This document shows, in pieces, positions 1 to 9,437 of a DNA stretch of 64,000 bases (positions are counted from its first letter, which is position 1; each line of letters begins with the position of its first letter). Source of the DNA: Sodalis ligni. Its GTDB lineage: Bacteria; Pseudomonadota; Gammaproteobacteria; Enterobacterales; Enterobacteriaceae. The stretch covers positions 3,596,337 through 3,660,336 of the forward strand of contig NZ_CP075169.1 of assembly GCF_016865525.2 (NCBI RefSeq), in the 5' to 3' direction. The notes below the pieces were generated by a model, which had not been told where the DNA came from, searched no databases, and worked only from the letters and a program-made list of their open reading frames with translations. A program made the translations under genes and the position numbers.

Positions 1-828
1 GCTCTGCTGAAAGGGATTGAGGAAAAGGGACTGCTGGAAGTCGCCTCCCGCACCCGACAGCACCTATGCAGCATCATGCGTTATGCTGTGCAGCAAGGAC
101 TGGTGGAAAACAACCCGGCGCTGAATCTGGAAGGCGTGACGGCTCCGCCCGTTAAACACCATTATCCTGCCCTACCCCTAGAACATCTGCCGGAACTGCT
201 GGCGCGCATTGACGGCTACATGGCGGGACGGACGCTTACCCGACTAGCTGTGACGCTCACCTTGCACCTATTTATCCGTTCCAGCGAGCTGCGTTTCGCC
301 CGTTGGCGCGAGATTGATTTCAAAAACGGAATCTGGACGCTCCCTTCCACCCGCGACACCATTGCCGGTGTCCGTTATTCCGGACGTGGCGCGAAAATGC
401 GGACACCACATATCGTGCCGCTGTCCCGGCAGGCTGTTGCTATTCTGAGGCAGATACAGGAAATTTCAGGGCATCTGGAACTGGTATTCCCCGGCGACCA
501 TAACTCATATAAACCAATGTGTGAAAACACGGTCAACAAGGCACTACGGCTGATGGGTTACGACACGAAAACTGATGTCTGTGGCCACGGATTCCGAGCA
601 ATGGCCTGTAGCGCGTTAATGGAATCAGAGCTTTGGTCACGGGATGCCGTTGAACGCCAGATGAGCCATCAGGAACGCAACAACGTGCGGGCGGCGTATA
701 TCCACAAAGCGGAACATCTTGATGCCCGCAAAGCCATGATGCAGTGGTGGTCGGATTATCTGGAGGTATGCCGGGAGAGATATGTCGCGCCGTATATTTA
801 TGCCCGACAGTACAAAGTGCAAGAATGA
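1..828 (+). CDS. P4-type tyrosine recombinase (integrase), C-terminal part
   Basis: The reading frame is open from the first base, so the gene begins before the window; about 275 C-terminal residues are visible. This is the catalytic domain of a P4-family phage/island integrase. The first catalytic Arg is in SSELRFARW, the H-x-x-R box is HGFRAMA, a later His is in MSHQ, and the nucleophilic Tyr is in AAYIHK. Such enzymes integrate islands into the 3' ends of tRNA genes. The two tRNA-Asn-derived repeats near 57.8 and 62.0 kb suggest tRNA-Asn is the target and lies just left of the window. A strong terminator follows directly. Confidence 0.9.
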   Translation, partial: ALLKGIEEKGLLEVASRTRQHLCSIMRYAVQQGLVENNPALNLEGVTAPPVKHHYPALPLEHLPELLARIDGYMAGRTLTRLAVTLTLHLFIRSSELRFARWREIDFKNGIWTLPSTRDTIAGVRYSGRGAKMRTPHIVPLSRQAVAILRQIQEISGHLELVFPGDHNSYKPMCENTVNKALRLMGYDTKTDVCGHGFRAMACSALMESELWSRDAVERQMSHQERNNVRAAYIHKAEHLDARKAMMQWWSDYLEVCRERYVAPYIYARQYKVQE

Positions 829-840
829 CGATTAGCTTGC

Positions 841-877
841 AAAAAGCAGACTCCTTTCATCAGGAGCTGCTTTTTTT
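841..877 (+). terminator. Rho-independent terminator of the integrase gene
   Basis: AAAAAGCAG and CTCCT pair with AGGAG and CTGCTTTTT around a short loop, and a T run follows. It begins about 12 bases after the integrase stop. Confidence 0.85.
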
Positions 878-1042
878 GTTTTATGGGAGGTTTACCTTTG
901 TGTTTATCCGCTGATCCTCTTCCTGACAATTAAACCGGCGTATTAAAGAAGGACTGCGCCATGGGATGGAGTAACTGTCTTGCTAGTCAACTATAATTGT
1001 TTTGCAAGTACGCCAAAGGTCTGAATATCTGGACATACGTCG

Positions 1043-1965
1043 TCATGAGCCTCCGTAGATCACGGCGTTCGCATTCTTAAAAAAGGCGCTCTTAGCGATT
1101 TCGATCAAAGAGTCGCGGAGTGGATTCGTTATATTGGTACTCACTAACGCAATGTCGTAAGGAATTGGCGTACCTGGACCAGAAAGCTCTATAAAACGCA
1201 CGCCGATTGGCCTCATTGAAGTAAGAAGATGAGGAACAATGGCGACGCCCACTCCTCCGGCAACCAAGCCTAGGGCAGTTTGCATAAGCCTGACGCGCTG
1301 AGTCACACGTGGCACGAAGTTGGCTTCTTCACAAGCAGCGATAATTCGTTCATAAATCCCAGGCCCGTATCTTCCAGGAAATAGTATCCAGGGCTCATCA
1401 TGCAAATCGAAAAGAGTTATCGTATCCTGGTTTGCAAGCGGATGAGAATCAGGGACTGCAGCCACCCACCTATCTAAGTGGATGGGTGTAACTTCAACCG
1501 TAGCTTCAGGGTTAATAGGCAACACAATAAAACCAATATCAATACGATCTGCTTGCAATGAGATCAATTGATCGGCAGTAGTCGCCTCATGAAGCTCAAT
1601 CTCTACATCAGGAAACTTTTCTGAAACTCTTTCAAGATGGTAGGAAGGATGCGATTCGCTACACTATCGACAAAATTGATTCGTAGTTCGCCTTGAAGCC
1701 CGGAAGCTGCTCGACGTGCGACACGTACAGCTCGTTCGGCTTGAGTAACAGTACGCCGTGCCTCTCGTAGAAACGCCTCACCTCCTTCAGTGATCCTCAC
1801 GATACGATTGCTCCGCTCGAACAGAAGAATACCGAGGTCATCTTCCATACGCTGGATGGCAGCAGTCAATGGCGGCTGTGCCATATGAAGTCGCTCTGCG
1901 GCACGACGAAAGCTTAGTTCTTCTGCCACAGCAATAAATTGCTTAAATTGACGAAGCCCAATCAT
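1043..1965 (-). pseudogene. LysR-family transcriptional regulator, frameshifted
   Basis: The N-terminal winged helix-turn-helix (FIAVAEELSFRRAAERLHMA, then QPPLTAAIQRMEDDLG) and the C-terminal effector-binding domain (DRIDIGF, GLVAGGVGVAIVP) are both complete but in different frames. Adding one A to the AAAA run near 1617-1620 restores a protein of about 308 residues reading KKFPDVEIELHE across the join. The start at 1965 has a GGGGA ribosome-binding site; the ATG at 1986 is the alternative. It is divergent from the exporter gene at 2108, the usual arrangement for a LysR protein controlling the adjacent operon. It is therefore the likely pathway regulator; the inducer is unknown. Confidence 0.8.
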
Positions 1966-2107
1966 TTGATATTGTCCCCATATCACGTGTTCAGATAGTT
2001 AGTATTGGAACCCTCGGAGCAATGCTGATAGAAATCAAAGCTAGGTTCGGGAACATCTTCCAATAGAAGAAGCTCCTCATCTCCAACTGCCATCTCGGAG
2101 CCAAAAG

Positions 2108-3517
2108 ATGCTAGCTCACAATAATCGTCTTCAACAAAAGAAGACGATCCGCCAACCAAACGCTTTGTTACAGCTGATCGCACTTGCGCTCGGTGCGGTA
2201 ATGGCAATCCTTGATGTTACCGCTGTTAACGTGGCGCTCAATAGCATCGATAATGACCTGAAAATTGGCATGAGTGGTATCATGTGGGTCGCAGACGGAT
2301 ACACGTTCGCTTACGCTGCCTTGCTATTTTTAGGGGCTGCATTTTCAACAAGATATGGCTCAAAGCTCACCTACCTTTGCGGACTCACGATTTTTTTAAT
2401 CGCCTCCGCCTTCTGCGCTATTGCACCGAATGGGACATTTTTGATTCTAGCCAGACTTTTACAAGGCGTTGGCGCTGCGATCTTCACTCCAAGTGCTCTT
2501 AGCTCAATAGCCGACAATTATAGAGATAGAGATGAACGATCAAAAGCAATGAGCCGCTGGATATCGATCGTATCAATTGCAGCAGTATTGGGACCATTAC
2601 TCAGCGGGATTCTAATCCACATTAACAACTGGCGCCTAATTTTCCTGGTTAATGTGCCCATTGGCATAGTAGCTCTATTTTTAACCTCACACTATGTACA
2701 AAAAGGTATTGGCAAGTCGCTGGCGAAAATCAACCCTGCATCGCATGCAATGCTTGCTATATGCCTTGGTTCTATATGCTTTTCGCTAATCGAGGGTGCT
2801 CGCCTGGGTTGGACTTCGCTACCGATCGACGCCAGTGCCTTTCTTGCTTTTGCCTCAGCCATTGTACTGTTCAAATTAGAAAGCAGATCATTAGTGCCCA
2901 TTTTCCCCGTCACGTTGCTTTCCAAGCCAGGCTATGTTCCTGCATTGGCCGCATTCACCGCCTTGAGTCTTACGTTTTATGGTCAGCTATTTGTAGTAAG
3001 TATAATGATGCAGAAAGAAATGGCATATTCGCCATTGGATATCGGCATTCGCCTACTTCCCGCGATGGCAATCATCTCGCCAGCTAATCTGGCATCAGGT
3101 TATCTCAGCAGGCGCGTAGGGATCAATTTTTCGTGCTCTGTCGGACTCATTATATCAATTGTGGGTGCCCTTTTATTGATTAAGTTGGAACAAGATTCGT
3201 CTCCTTGGTTATTCATTGTCGGAATGGTGTTAGCAAACTTGGGGAATGGTCTTACTGCTCCAGCTCTGACTCTAGCTATTATGCATAGAGCAATACCCGA
3301 CTATTCGGATATTGCATCTGGAATGTTGAATTTCGGACGTCAAATCGGCGTACTACTGGGCATCGCCTTTATGGGCATAATTATAGGGACCATTTCTGAA
3401 TGGAATAAGTCATATATAACATGCTTCACATTCGTTATTTTGGTTCATCTTATAACCTTCGCTTTGGTCTTATTTATTCCATCAGGAGAAGAACCACAGG
3501 CATGGGAAGCCAAATAG
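2108..3517 (+). CDS. MFS multidrug-type exporter (DHA2/EmrB-QacA family)
   Basis: An intact 469-residue, very hydrophobic protein. It has the DHA2 opening AILDVTAVNVALNSI, the MFS motif-A-like loop after helix 2 (STRYGSK), motif B/C-like segments (ARLLQGVGAAIFTPSA, VLGPLLSGILI) and many predicted membrane helices, consistent with the 14-helix DHA2 group. A CGGAG site precedes the ATG. It sits at the head of the biosynthetic cluster, divergent from the LysR gene. It probably exports the cluster's product across the inner membrane by proton antiport; the substrate cannot be read from the sequence. Confidence 0.85.
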   Translation: MLAHNNRLQQKKTIRQPNALLQLIALALGAVMAILDVTAVNVALNSIDNDLKIGMSGIMWVADGYTFAYAALLFLGAAFSTRYGSKLTYLCGLTIFLIASAFCAIAPNGTFLILARLLQGVGAAIFTPSALSSIADNYRDRDERSKAMSRWISIVSIAAVLGPLLSGILIHINNWRLIFLVNVPIGIVALFLTSHYVQKGIGKSLAKINPASHAMLAICLGSICFSLIEGARLGWTSLPIDASAFLAFASAIVLFKLESRSLVPIFPVTLLSKPGYVPALAAFTALSLTFYGQLFVVSIMMQKEMAYSPLDIGIRLLPAMAIISPANLASGYLSRRVGINFSCSVGLIISIVGALLLIKLEQDSSPWLFIVGMVLANLGNGLTAPALTLAIMHRAIPDYSDIASGMLNFGRQIGVLLGIAFMGIIIGTISEWNKSYITCFTFVILVHLITFALVLFIPSGEEPQAWEAK

Positions 3518-3692
3518 TGTATTTTAATTTAAATATTCTCCATGTAGGGATATCAATATAACTAGCAAGTAGCATTTATCTAAATGAATTCAAAATTTTT
3601 CGTCATATATTTTAAATTTTCACGCATAGGAATGCGACGTCACAACTCTCTGAAGTTAATTGTTTCATCAACAATTTAAAGAGGAAATTCCT

Positions 3693-4517
3693 ATGGATAC
3701 CGAATATCTTCATCGTTTTCACTTATAGTTATCTTTATCTTTCTTGGCCCCATGTTGTTGCTGGAAATTATAACCGGGGTATTCTTCGACAAAAAGCGAC
3801 ATGGAGAGATACGCTCGTGGAAGTGTCGACTTCAGCGCTAATTTTGCTATTAGTCTACCCGGGCATTCTATTTGTAACTGCTTACATCATGCATTACCTA
3901 GTTCCTCAGTGGCAGGGGCTTTATTGTGGGTGCCACTTTGGGCTGGATTTCTAGCTTATGTAATCGCAGACGATTTCGTACAATACCTTTGGCATTGGTA
4001 TTGCCATTCATCTCCTCTTCTATTCAATCTACATCGACTCCATCATTCGGCCAAATATATGGGGCTGCGCATGGCCTATCGCGACAATCCATGTTTTCAA
4101 TTAACCATGCCCAATAATTGGTTTTCTGCCGCATTACTTTATTGCGGCCTGGTCAAATCATATTTTCTTTACGTTACTGTAAAGATGATTGTTGCTGTCG
4201 CGGCACACAGCAGCGTGCCATGGGACGATAAGCTTTATAAAATCAAGGCATTGCAACCCATTATGTGGTTCTTAGAACGTTTTATCTCCACACCCGCGAC
4301 CCATGCAGCGCATCACGGCCTCCACCAAGAGGACGGTATCACGCATTATAACGGAAACTACGCCACTGTTTTCTTTTTCTGGGATGTCCTTTTCGGAACG
4401 GCAAAGATCACCCGGAGACGCCCCTCCGAACACGGTGTGGAGAGTGTCGGAAAAGTGAGCTGGCTCCATTTAACGCTATGGCCGATCTTCCGGGATAAAA
4501 ATCCACGAAGCAGGTAG
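3693..4517 (+). pseudogene. Fatty acid hydroxylase / sterol desaturase superfamily membrane protein, frameshifted
   Basis: The His-rich iron-binding motifs of this di-iron family are present: WHWYCHSSPLLFNLHRLHHS gives an HxxxH-type box plus HRLHH, and HAAHH lies near the C-terminus. The reading passes through at least three frames. MDTEYLHRF starts at 3693 behind a GAGGAAA site, a hydrophobic stretch (IFIFLGPMLLLEIITG) follows, then ALILLLVYPGILFVTAYIM, and the long C-terminal part is in the last frame from about 3915. The shifts lie near 3725, 3800 and 3910. The reconstructed length of about 275 residues is normal for the family. Such enzymes hydroxylate or desaturate lipid-like substrates in the membrane, suggesting the product has an alkyl or isoprenoid part. 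It may be real decay or assembly error. Confidence 0.7.
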
Positions 4518-4603
4518 CAGCACGACTGGCAATTGCTAAATAACGTACCAGGTTAATTTCCTGAATGATGAACCTATGTCTTCAATATACCGAGGGCTCC
4601 ATA

Positions 4604-5923
4604 ATGCCAAATGTAACCGAAAGAACTCATGAATTATATGCTAGCGCCGAACTTGAGCTAAAAGGTGAAGCGAGCTCACGGCATCCGGCTTCTTTTTACC
4701 AACGTAAGGTCAAACTGCTGTGGGAAAGAGCAAAGAATAGCAAGGCTTACGCGCCCATCGGTCCATATTCATGGGATGGCTTTGAAACGCTACCAGTTAC
4801 TACGCGCCAACAACTCAAGGAACATCCGCTGGACTTCCTTGCAGTGCCGGTGTGTAAAGCGCTCAAATATTATGAGACGACCGGCCCAACCGGACTTCCT
4901 ACACCCACACCTCGTTTAAGAGAAGATGTGATTTGGAATACCGTTTCCGTAGCCGAGGCAAGGAGCCACATCATTCGGCCTGATGCTCGTGTTTTCATCA
5001 TTCTTCCCTCGGACATAGTGCACGTTGCCGAGCTTGTCGTTGATGTATGCGCGGACTTGAATATTGCACACGCCAAAGCATACCACTTCACTATAGGCGA
5101 TGCAGACGGGTACCGGATCGAGGAAGTAGCAAAAAATTTTCTTCCGACAGTTCTCTTTATAGCGCCAGGCGTCTGCAAGCAATTCACACGAATCCTTAAA
5201 CAGAGAGGAACCTTCCATTCCTTTAGTGAAAGCGTTCGGACGATTATGCTGCTCGGCGAAGTTAATACTTCCGCTTTTCGCGCTCGTCTGGGCAAGTGGT
5301 GGGATGCTACCGCCTTCGATGCCAGCTATGGAAGTACTGAGACGGGCACGCTGGCTGCGGCTTGCAAAGAAGGGCATCAACATCTTCTATGCGGGGCGAA
5401 CTACGTCGAAATTAAAACCGATCGAGGCCTTGAACCTCTTCCCGAATCAGGAGAGGTTGCGGGTCGCTTAGTCGTTACACCACTGAATCTCCACGCCCGT
5501 CCACTATTGCGGCTTGATACAGGAGATTTGGTAACCGTATCTGTCGGCTGCCCATGTGGTGCCAGTAGCCCATGGATAGAGGTCCATGGACGAAGCACAG
5601 ACGCAATCACTATACATGCACAACCAATTACTGTGCGCAGTCTGGAAGAGGTCGTTTATGGTGTTTCTAATGCGACCGGATATCTGATCGAAGCTGTGCA
5701 GGATGGAAGCTTTGCTCGTCTTTTAATAGAACGAAATCCGGAGTGGGACCGCGCGGACGAGCCCCGCATTGTTAAAGACATTCAGTCCCACTCGCTTACC
5801 CGGTTGGGCATGATCTGGAACGAAATTAAGTTCGTGAATACTCTCCCCACCAACACAAAAAGTGGTGCGTCGCAGAAAAGCTGGAAACGTTCAAACATCA
5901 GAGTGATTGAGGTGGCAGCATGA
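4604..5923 (+). CDS. PaaK-like adenylate-forming enzyme (phenylacetate-CoA ligase family)
   Basis: A 439-residue protein when started at 4604, where a GAGGG site lies six bases upstream; an in-frame ATG at 4565 has no clear site. The family P-loop is YYETTGPTGLPTPTPR, the second core motif is ASYGSTETGT, and the ATP/ribose-binding region includes LLRLDTGDLV followed by HGRSTDAI. The cysteine pair CPCG precedes the hinge, as in PaaK-type ligases. It would activate a carboxylic acid, often aromatic, as an acyl-adenylate for transfer to CoA or a carrier protein. Its stop overlaps the next start (ATGA), so the two are translationally coupled. Confidence 0.8.
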   Translation: MPNVTERTHELYASAELELKGEASSRHPASFYQRKVKLLWERAKNSKAYAPIGPYSWDGFETLPVTTRQQLKEHPLDFLAVPVCKALKYYETTGPTGLPTPTPRLREDVIWNTVSVAEARSHIIRPDARVFIILPSDIVHVAELVVDVCADLNIAHAKAYHFTIGDADGYRIEEVAKNFLPTVLFIAPGVCKQFTRILKQRGTFHSFSESVRTIMLLGEVNTSAFRARLGKWWDATAFDASYGSTETGTLAAACKEGHQHLLCGANYVEIKTDRGLEPLPESGEVAGRLVVTPLNLHARPLLRLDTGDLVTVSVGCPCGASSPWIEVHGRSTDAITIHAQPITVRSLEEVVYGVSNATGYLIEAVQDGSFARLLIERNPEWDRADEPRIVKDIQSHSLTRLGMIWNEIKFVNTLPTNTKSGASQKSWKRSNIRVIEVAA

Positions 5924-7671
5924 TTTTTGAACGAAAGGATCACGACATAGTATCTGCGCCTGCTAACCCCGCGCCTGATTTATGGTGCACTTATGCGGCA
6001 GTGCGTACGTTGCGTTGGTTAAACTACGCATTCAACGACGATTTCTTTGAGAGAACGTTAGCTTACATAAATAGCCGGCGTAACAGTGACGGCGGATATG
6101 GCTGGAGTCGGGGCATGCAATCTGATGCTTGGGCCACGTTCTATTCAACCCAGGCGATCGTAGATTTAGGAAGCATTATACCAAACTTATCCAGAACGCA
6201 AGACTGGCTATGGACTACATGGGACGGTAACGCGTTTGGAATGCTGCCCGGCCAGCGACCTGATATCTGGGCCACGCACTTTTCAGCCCGTACAGCCATT
6301 GAAATCTGCAGGGAATTGCCACCTGGAACATCGTCACTCCTACGGTGGCTTGGCTCACTTCAAACATCAACCGGTGGATTGAGTTGGAGCCCAGAACATG
6401 CAAATCAAGGTTTAGCGGATGCACGGGCCTGCTTTTATGGCGTGATGGCTTGGAGAGCCATTTCCACCAAAGTAAACGTAGCCCCTCCATGGGATATAAC
6501 CAAACTAAGCAGTTGGTTGCAGGACAGGCAGCATTCTGAGGGAGGATTTACCTTCAGCGAGCGTGCAAAAATTCCTTGCATGTGGGCCACCTATCGCGCT
6601 ACTCAAACTCTGGCAGCACTAGGAAAACCATGTGCTGACCCGGATCAGTGTGTCCGTTGGATAATGCGACAACGTGGGAAGAATGGAGCTTTTGTACGCT
6701 GGCAGAGTTATCCCATAGAAGACGTATGGGCCTCATTCTGTGCAATCGGGTCCCTTAATGCTTTGGGCAAGAAAGCTGAAATTGAATCTGTCAGACCCAG
6801 CGTGAGATACGTTCTTGGCACCATGCAATGCTCCAATGGAGGTTTCACTTATCGGGAGACAGGGAAAGCAGCCGATGTACTCAGTACTTCGGCGAAAATA
6901 CTTGAGGGCACACCTAATCGAGATGAGGCGCGCCAACTTGTTTCTTGGATAGAGTCCTGTCAACTCCCAAATGAGCCTGGCGTGATGTATATGCCTGGTC
7001 GTGGTGCAGAAGTGCGCTGCACACTTTGGGCGTTAGCTGCAGGCGCTTTTATACAAGGTAACTACGAAAGTCCAAGACCAGAATTAAATGAGCTTGTTGA
7101 TTGGCTGCTGGGGCTTCAAAACCCGGATGGTGGCTTCGGTTACTGGGAGGGACGAGGTTCGGATATGGTATCTACTGCTGCTGCAATCGAAGCCATATCG
7201 CTTGCTGGGCATCCAACAGCTCTACCGTCAGTAATAGGGTTTATCGAATCTTGTCACCAGCCCGATACAGCCGGCGAGGATACCTATTCCAATGTCCCGG
7301 GTGGCCAGCCTCGCTACGCGCGGGGCTGCAAGCCTATCGGATCCGTCACCTAGTCACTAGCAACGTTGACAAAGATGCTGTGCTTAGACTTATTGAAAAG
7401 CACCGTACCCGCGGCGGTGGATACGCCAATATAGGTGCGAGGATGCCGGACCTATTAACCACCTACGAGGCGGTGGCGACGGCGGATCGCTTTGGTTTAA
7501 GCGTTGACATACCGTCATTGCGCGCTTTTACCGACAGGATAACTTCATCGAGAGGTACCGCATGGACTCCCTGGCTCCCCTACAGACGACTTATTAGCCG
7601 GTTGCCTCGGTGCATTACTGCGTCGGCGCTTATCTGACCGATCACATGACCTTCCGGCCTTATGCCTGTAG
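5920..7671 (+). pseudogene. Alpha/alpha-toroid protein with prenyltransferase/squalene-cyclase repeats, frameshifted near its end
   Basis: The first frame runs to 7353 (477 residues). Adding a G to the GGGG run near 7325 continues the protein (LQAYRIRHLV, then RGGGYANIG), and two further small shifts near 7556 and 7592 lead to a stop at 7671, eight bases before the next gene: about 584 residues. At least six repeats of the type GGYGW..DAWATFYSTQA, GGFTYRE and NPDGGFGYW mark the (alpha/alpha)6 barrel of squalene-hopene cyclases, protein prenyltransferases and class II diterpene cyclases. I do not see the DxDD acid motif of class II cyclases nor a clear zinc site of prenyltransferases. The activity is unknown; it may be a terpene-cyclase-like or scaffold protein. 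Confidence 0.65.
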
Positions 7672-7678
7672 GGGAAGT

Positions 7679-8075
7679 ATGCCGACAATCGATATCACAA
7701 CTCCTGAGTTAACGCCTGCGGTTCGCCGACGAATCGCAGTGCGCCTAACTCGCTGGTTTTTCACAAGACACTATTCGGGAGCACGTCATTATTCGATTCC
7801 ACACGGCGTCGCCAGAGACGGTCTTTGCAGGCGGATTCCCGATGGACAGACTCACTGGTAAGGCCATCGAAGAAAATGACGTTCATGGAAATCTGTCTCC
7901 CATATCCTTTGCAATGGTGCAGTGCTGCATATCAATGCAGAGAGACGACGTATTTCGTACACACATGGCACATGAGCTTCAGCAAGCTCTGGAACTCAAG
8001 CAAACAGCGTTCTTGTACGTGCGATTTGAGCCAGTGGACAAAAGAGATGTTTTTACTCATCGGCCGGCGAATTGA
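7679..8075 (+). pseudogene. Tautomerase-superfamily protein, one frameshift
   Basis: The ATG at 7679 follows an AGGGGA site. The protein begins MPTIDITTPELTPAVRRR; Pro directly after Met is the catalytic base of the tautomerase (4-oxalocrotonate tautomerase/MIF) superfamily. Adding one T to the TTTTT run near 7756-7760 joins this to DTIREHVIIRF and the frame ending at 8075, giving about 132 residues. The length suggests two beta-alpha-beta units: residues 1-42, then about 75-120 starting at FAMVQCCISM. It might isomerise a keto/enol intermediate or act as a small lyase in the pathway. The substrate is unknown. Confidence 0.6.
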
Positions 8076-8111
8076 TATGCGCCAATCAATAGACACATAG
8101 AGGGCAAAATT

Positions 8112-8405
8112 ATGAGTGTTCCAATTCCAGCGACCGCCTCGTCTTTGGTTCCCACAGTGCGAAACGTACTGGCAAAACATCTTGGAGGAGACGTACAGAG
8201 TATCGCAGCCGATAGTGTTTTTACTGATGTACTCGACAACTACGACAGCCTTTCGGCAAGTGAGTGCATATTCGCCATTGAAGAACGATTCGGTATTGAG
8301 GTCGACTTCACAACGGACGATGTTCGGTATTGGTTTGCGACGATCGATCGCATTTCACAATTTGTGGCCGATCGACTTGAAGATATAGAGGTACATCGTG
8401 ACTAA
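8112..8405 (+). CDS. Acyl carrier protein
   Basis: A 97-residue acidic helical protein. The phosphopantetheine attachment site is NYDSLSASE, with the Ser of the DSL motif about 45 residues in. It is followed by the usual helix (CIFAIEERFGIEVDF) and a C-terminal ISQFVADRLEDI. It would carry a thioester-bound acyl intermediate for the flanking adenylating enzymes. Its end overlaps the next gene by eight bases, so ACP and ligase are translationally coupled and probably work as a pair. No dedicated phosphopantetheinyl transferase is visible in the cluster. Confidence 0.85.
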   Translation: MSVPIPATASSLVPTVRNVLAKHLGGDVQSIAADSVFTDVLDNYDSLSASECIFAIEERFGIEVDFTTDDVRYWFATIDRISQFVADRLEDIEVHRD

Positions 8406-9392
8406 GCCACTGTCCATTATGGTTAATACAGGCGCTACTCCTGAAGTACGTTTCGAGACCTCGGGACATACCGCCATGCCAATAGCATGGTTTCGTTCTC
8501 GTGAACAACTTGATCAGGAAATTCAGGTTATTTTAAGCGGCAGAGTCACCAAATTAAATCGCATTATTAGCTTTGCCCCCACCCGTCATATTTACGGCTA
8601 TGTATTTGCGCATCACTTACCATCATATATAAATGTGAAGGTAACCGAAGCTTGGCGAAATATGCTGGATGTGCCAAAGCTCAAAGGGAATGAGCACCTA
8701 TTAATTGTGGCCACCCCAGGCTGCTGGAGAATAATTTGGGAAATGGCTCGTTATACTAGCCCGAAACAATGGATTGTACTTCATAGTGGTGGGCTACTGC
8801 CTAAATTATGCCAGCCTTGGATAGAATATCTACTCAAACAAGGAGCACGTGTCATCGAAATTTTAGGGTCTACAGAAACAGGAGCTATCGCAACCCGAGA
8901 AGCCAATACCGATTATACAAAGCCATGGCAGCTTGTAAGCGACGTGGAATTAGCGGGAGATTATTCCTCCGGCACTTCTCGGCTTTCAATATCAAGTCCG
9001 CGGATTGGAAGACGCTTTGATCTAGTGGTTGCGCCCCATACCTGGACGCTTCCCGATCTTGTTGATGTGATGCCCGACAGAAGACACTTTACTTACGTTG
9101 GCCGTGAAAGCCGGTTCGTTAAAGTCGACGGTCGTCGATGCAACCTGGAACTCATAGAGTTACGGATCCGTACTCTTGAGTCTATCGCCGACGTTGCCTG
9201 TATTGCCCGTAGGAGCGCGGTTCGTGGGGAACACTACGACATCTACTTGGTAGTCCGCCCCGATTCTTACATAGGAAACGACCTGATCTCTTGTATTAAA
9301 ATGGTTGCGAAGGGCTACCACTCCCTCATGAGGTGAAACTTGTATCCAAAATCCCAAGAAATAGGCTTGGCAAAGTCCTTTTGGAGAAATGA
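8398..9392 (+). pseudogene. Short AMP-dependent acyl-ACP/CoA ligase, frameshifted near its C-terminus
   Basis: It starts at a GTG overlapping the ACP stop. FETSGHTAMP matches the adenylation core A3 motif and LGSTETGAIATR is A5. The visible frame stops at 9336. One extra G in the GGG run near 9312 restores GLPLPHEVKLV and SKIPRNRLGKVLLEK, whose Lys is the expected A10 catalytic residue, ending at 9392 (about 331 residues). That is shorter than full-length ligases (500 or more), because the N-terminal subdomain is missing. Small ligases next to a discrete ACP usually load that ACP. Confidence 0.75.
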
Positions 9393-9437
9393 CCACCTAC
9401 GCAATTTGACATTAGCCAATAGTTCGGAGAATTCAAT

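Noticed and set aside
5920..7671. Class II diterpene cyclase function for the alpha/alpha-toroid protein
   Set aside because: No DxDD motif seen in the translated frames, so a cyclase call is not supported.
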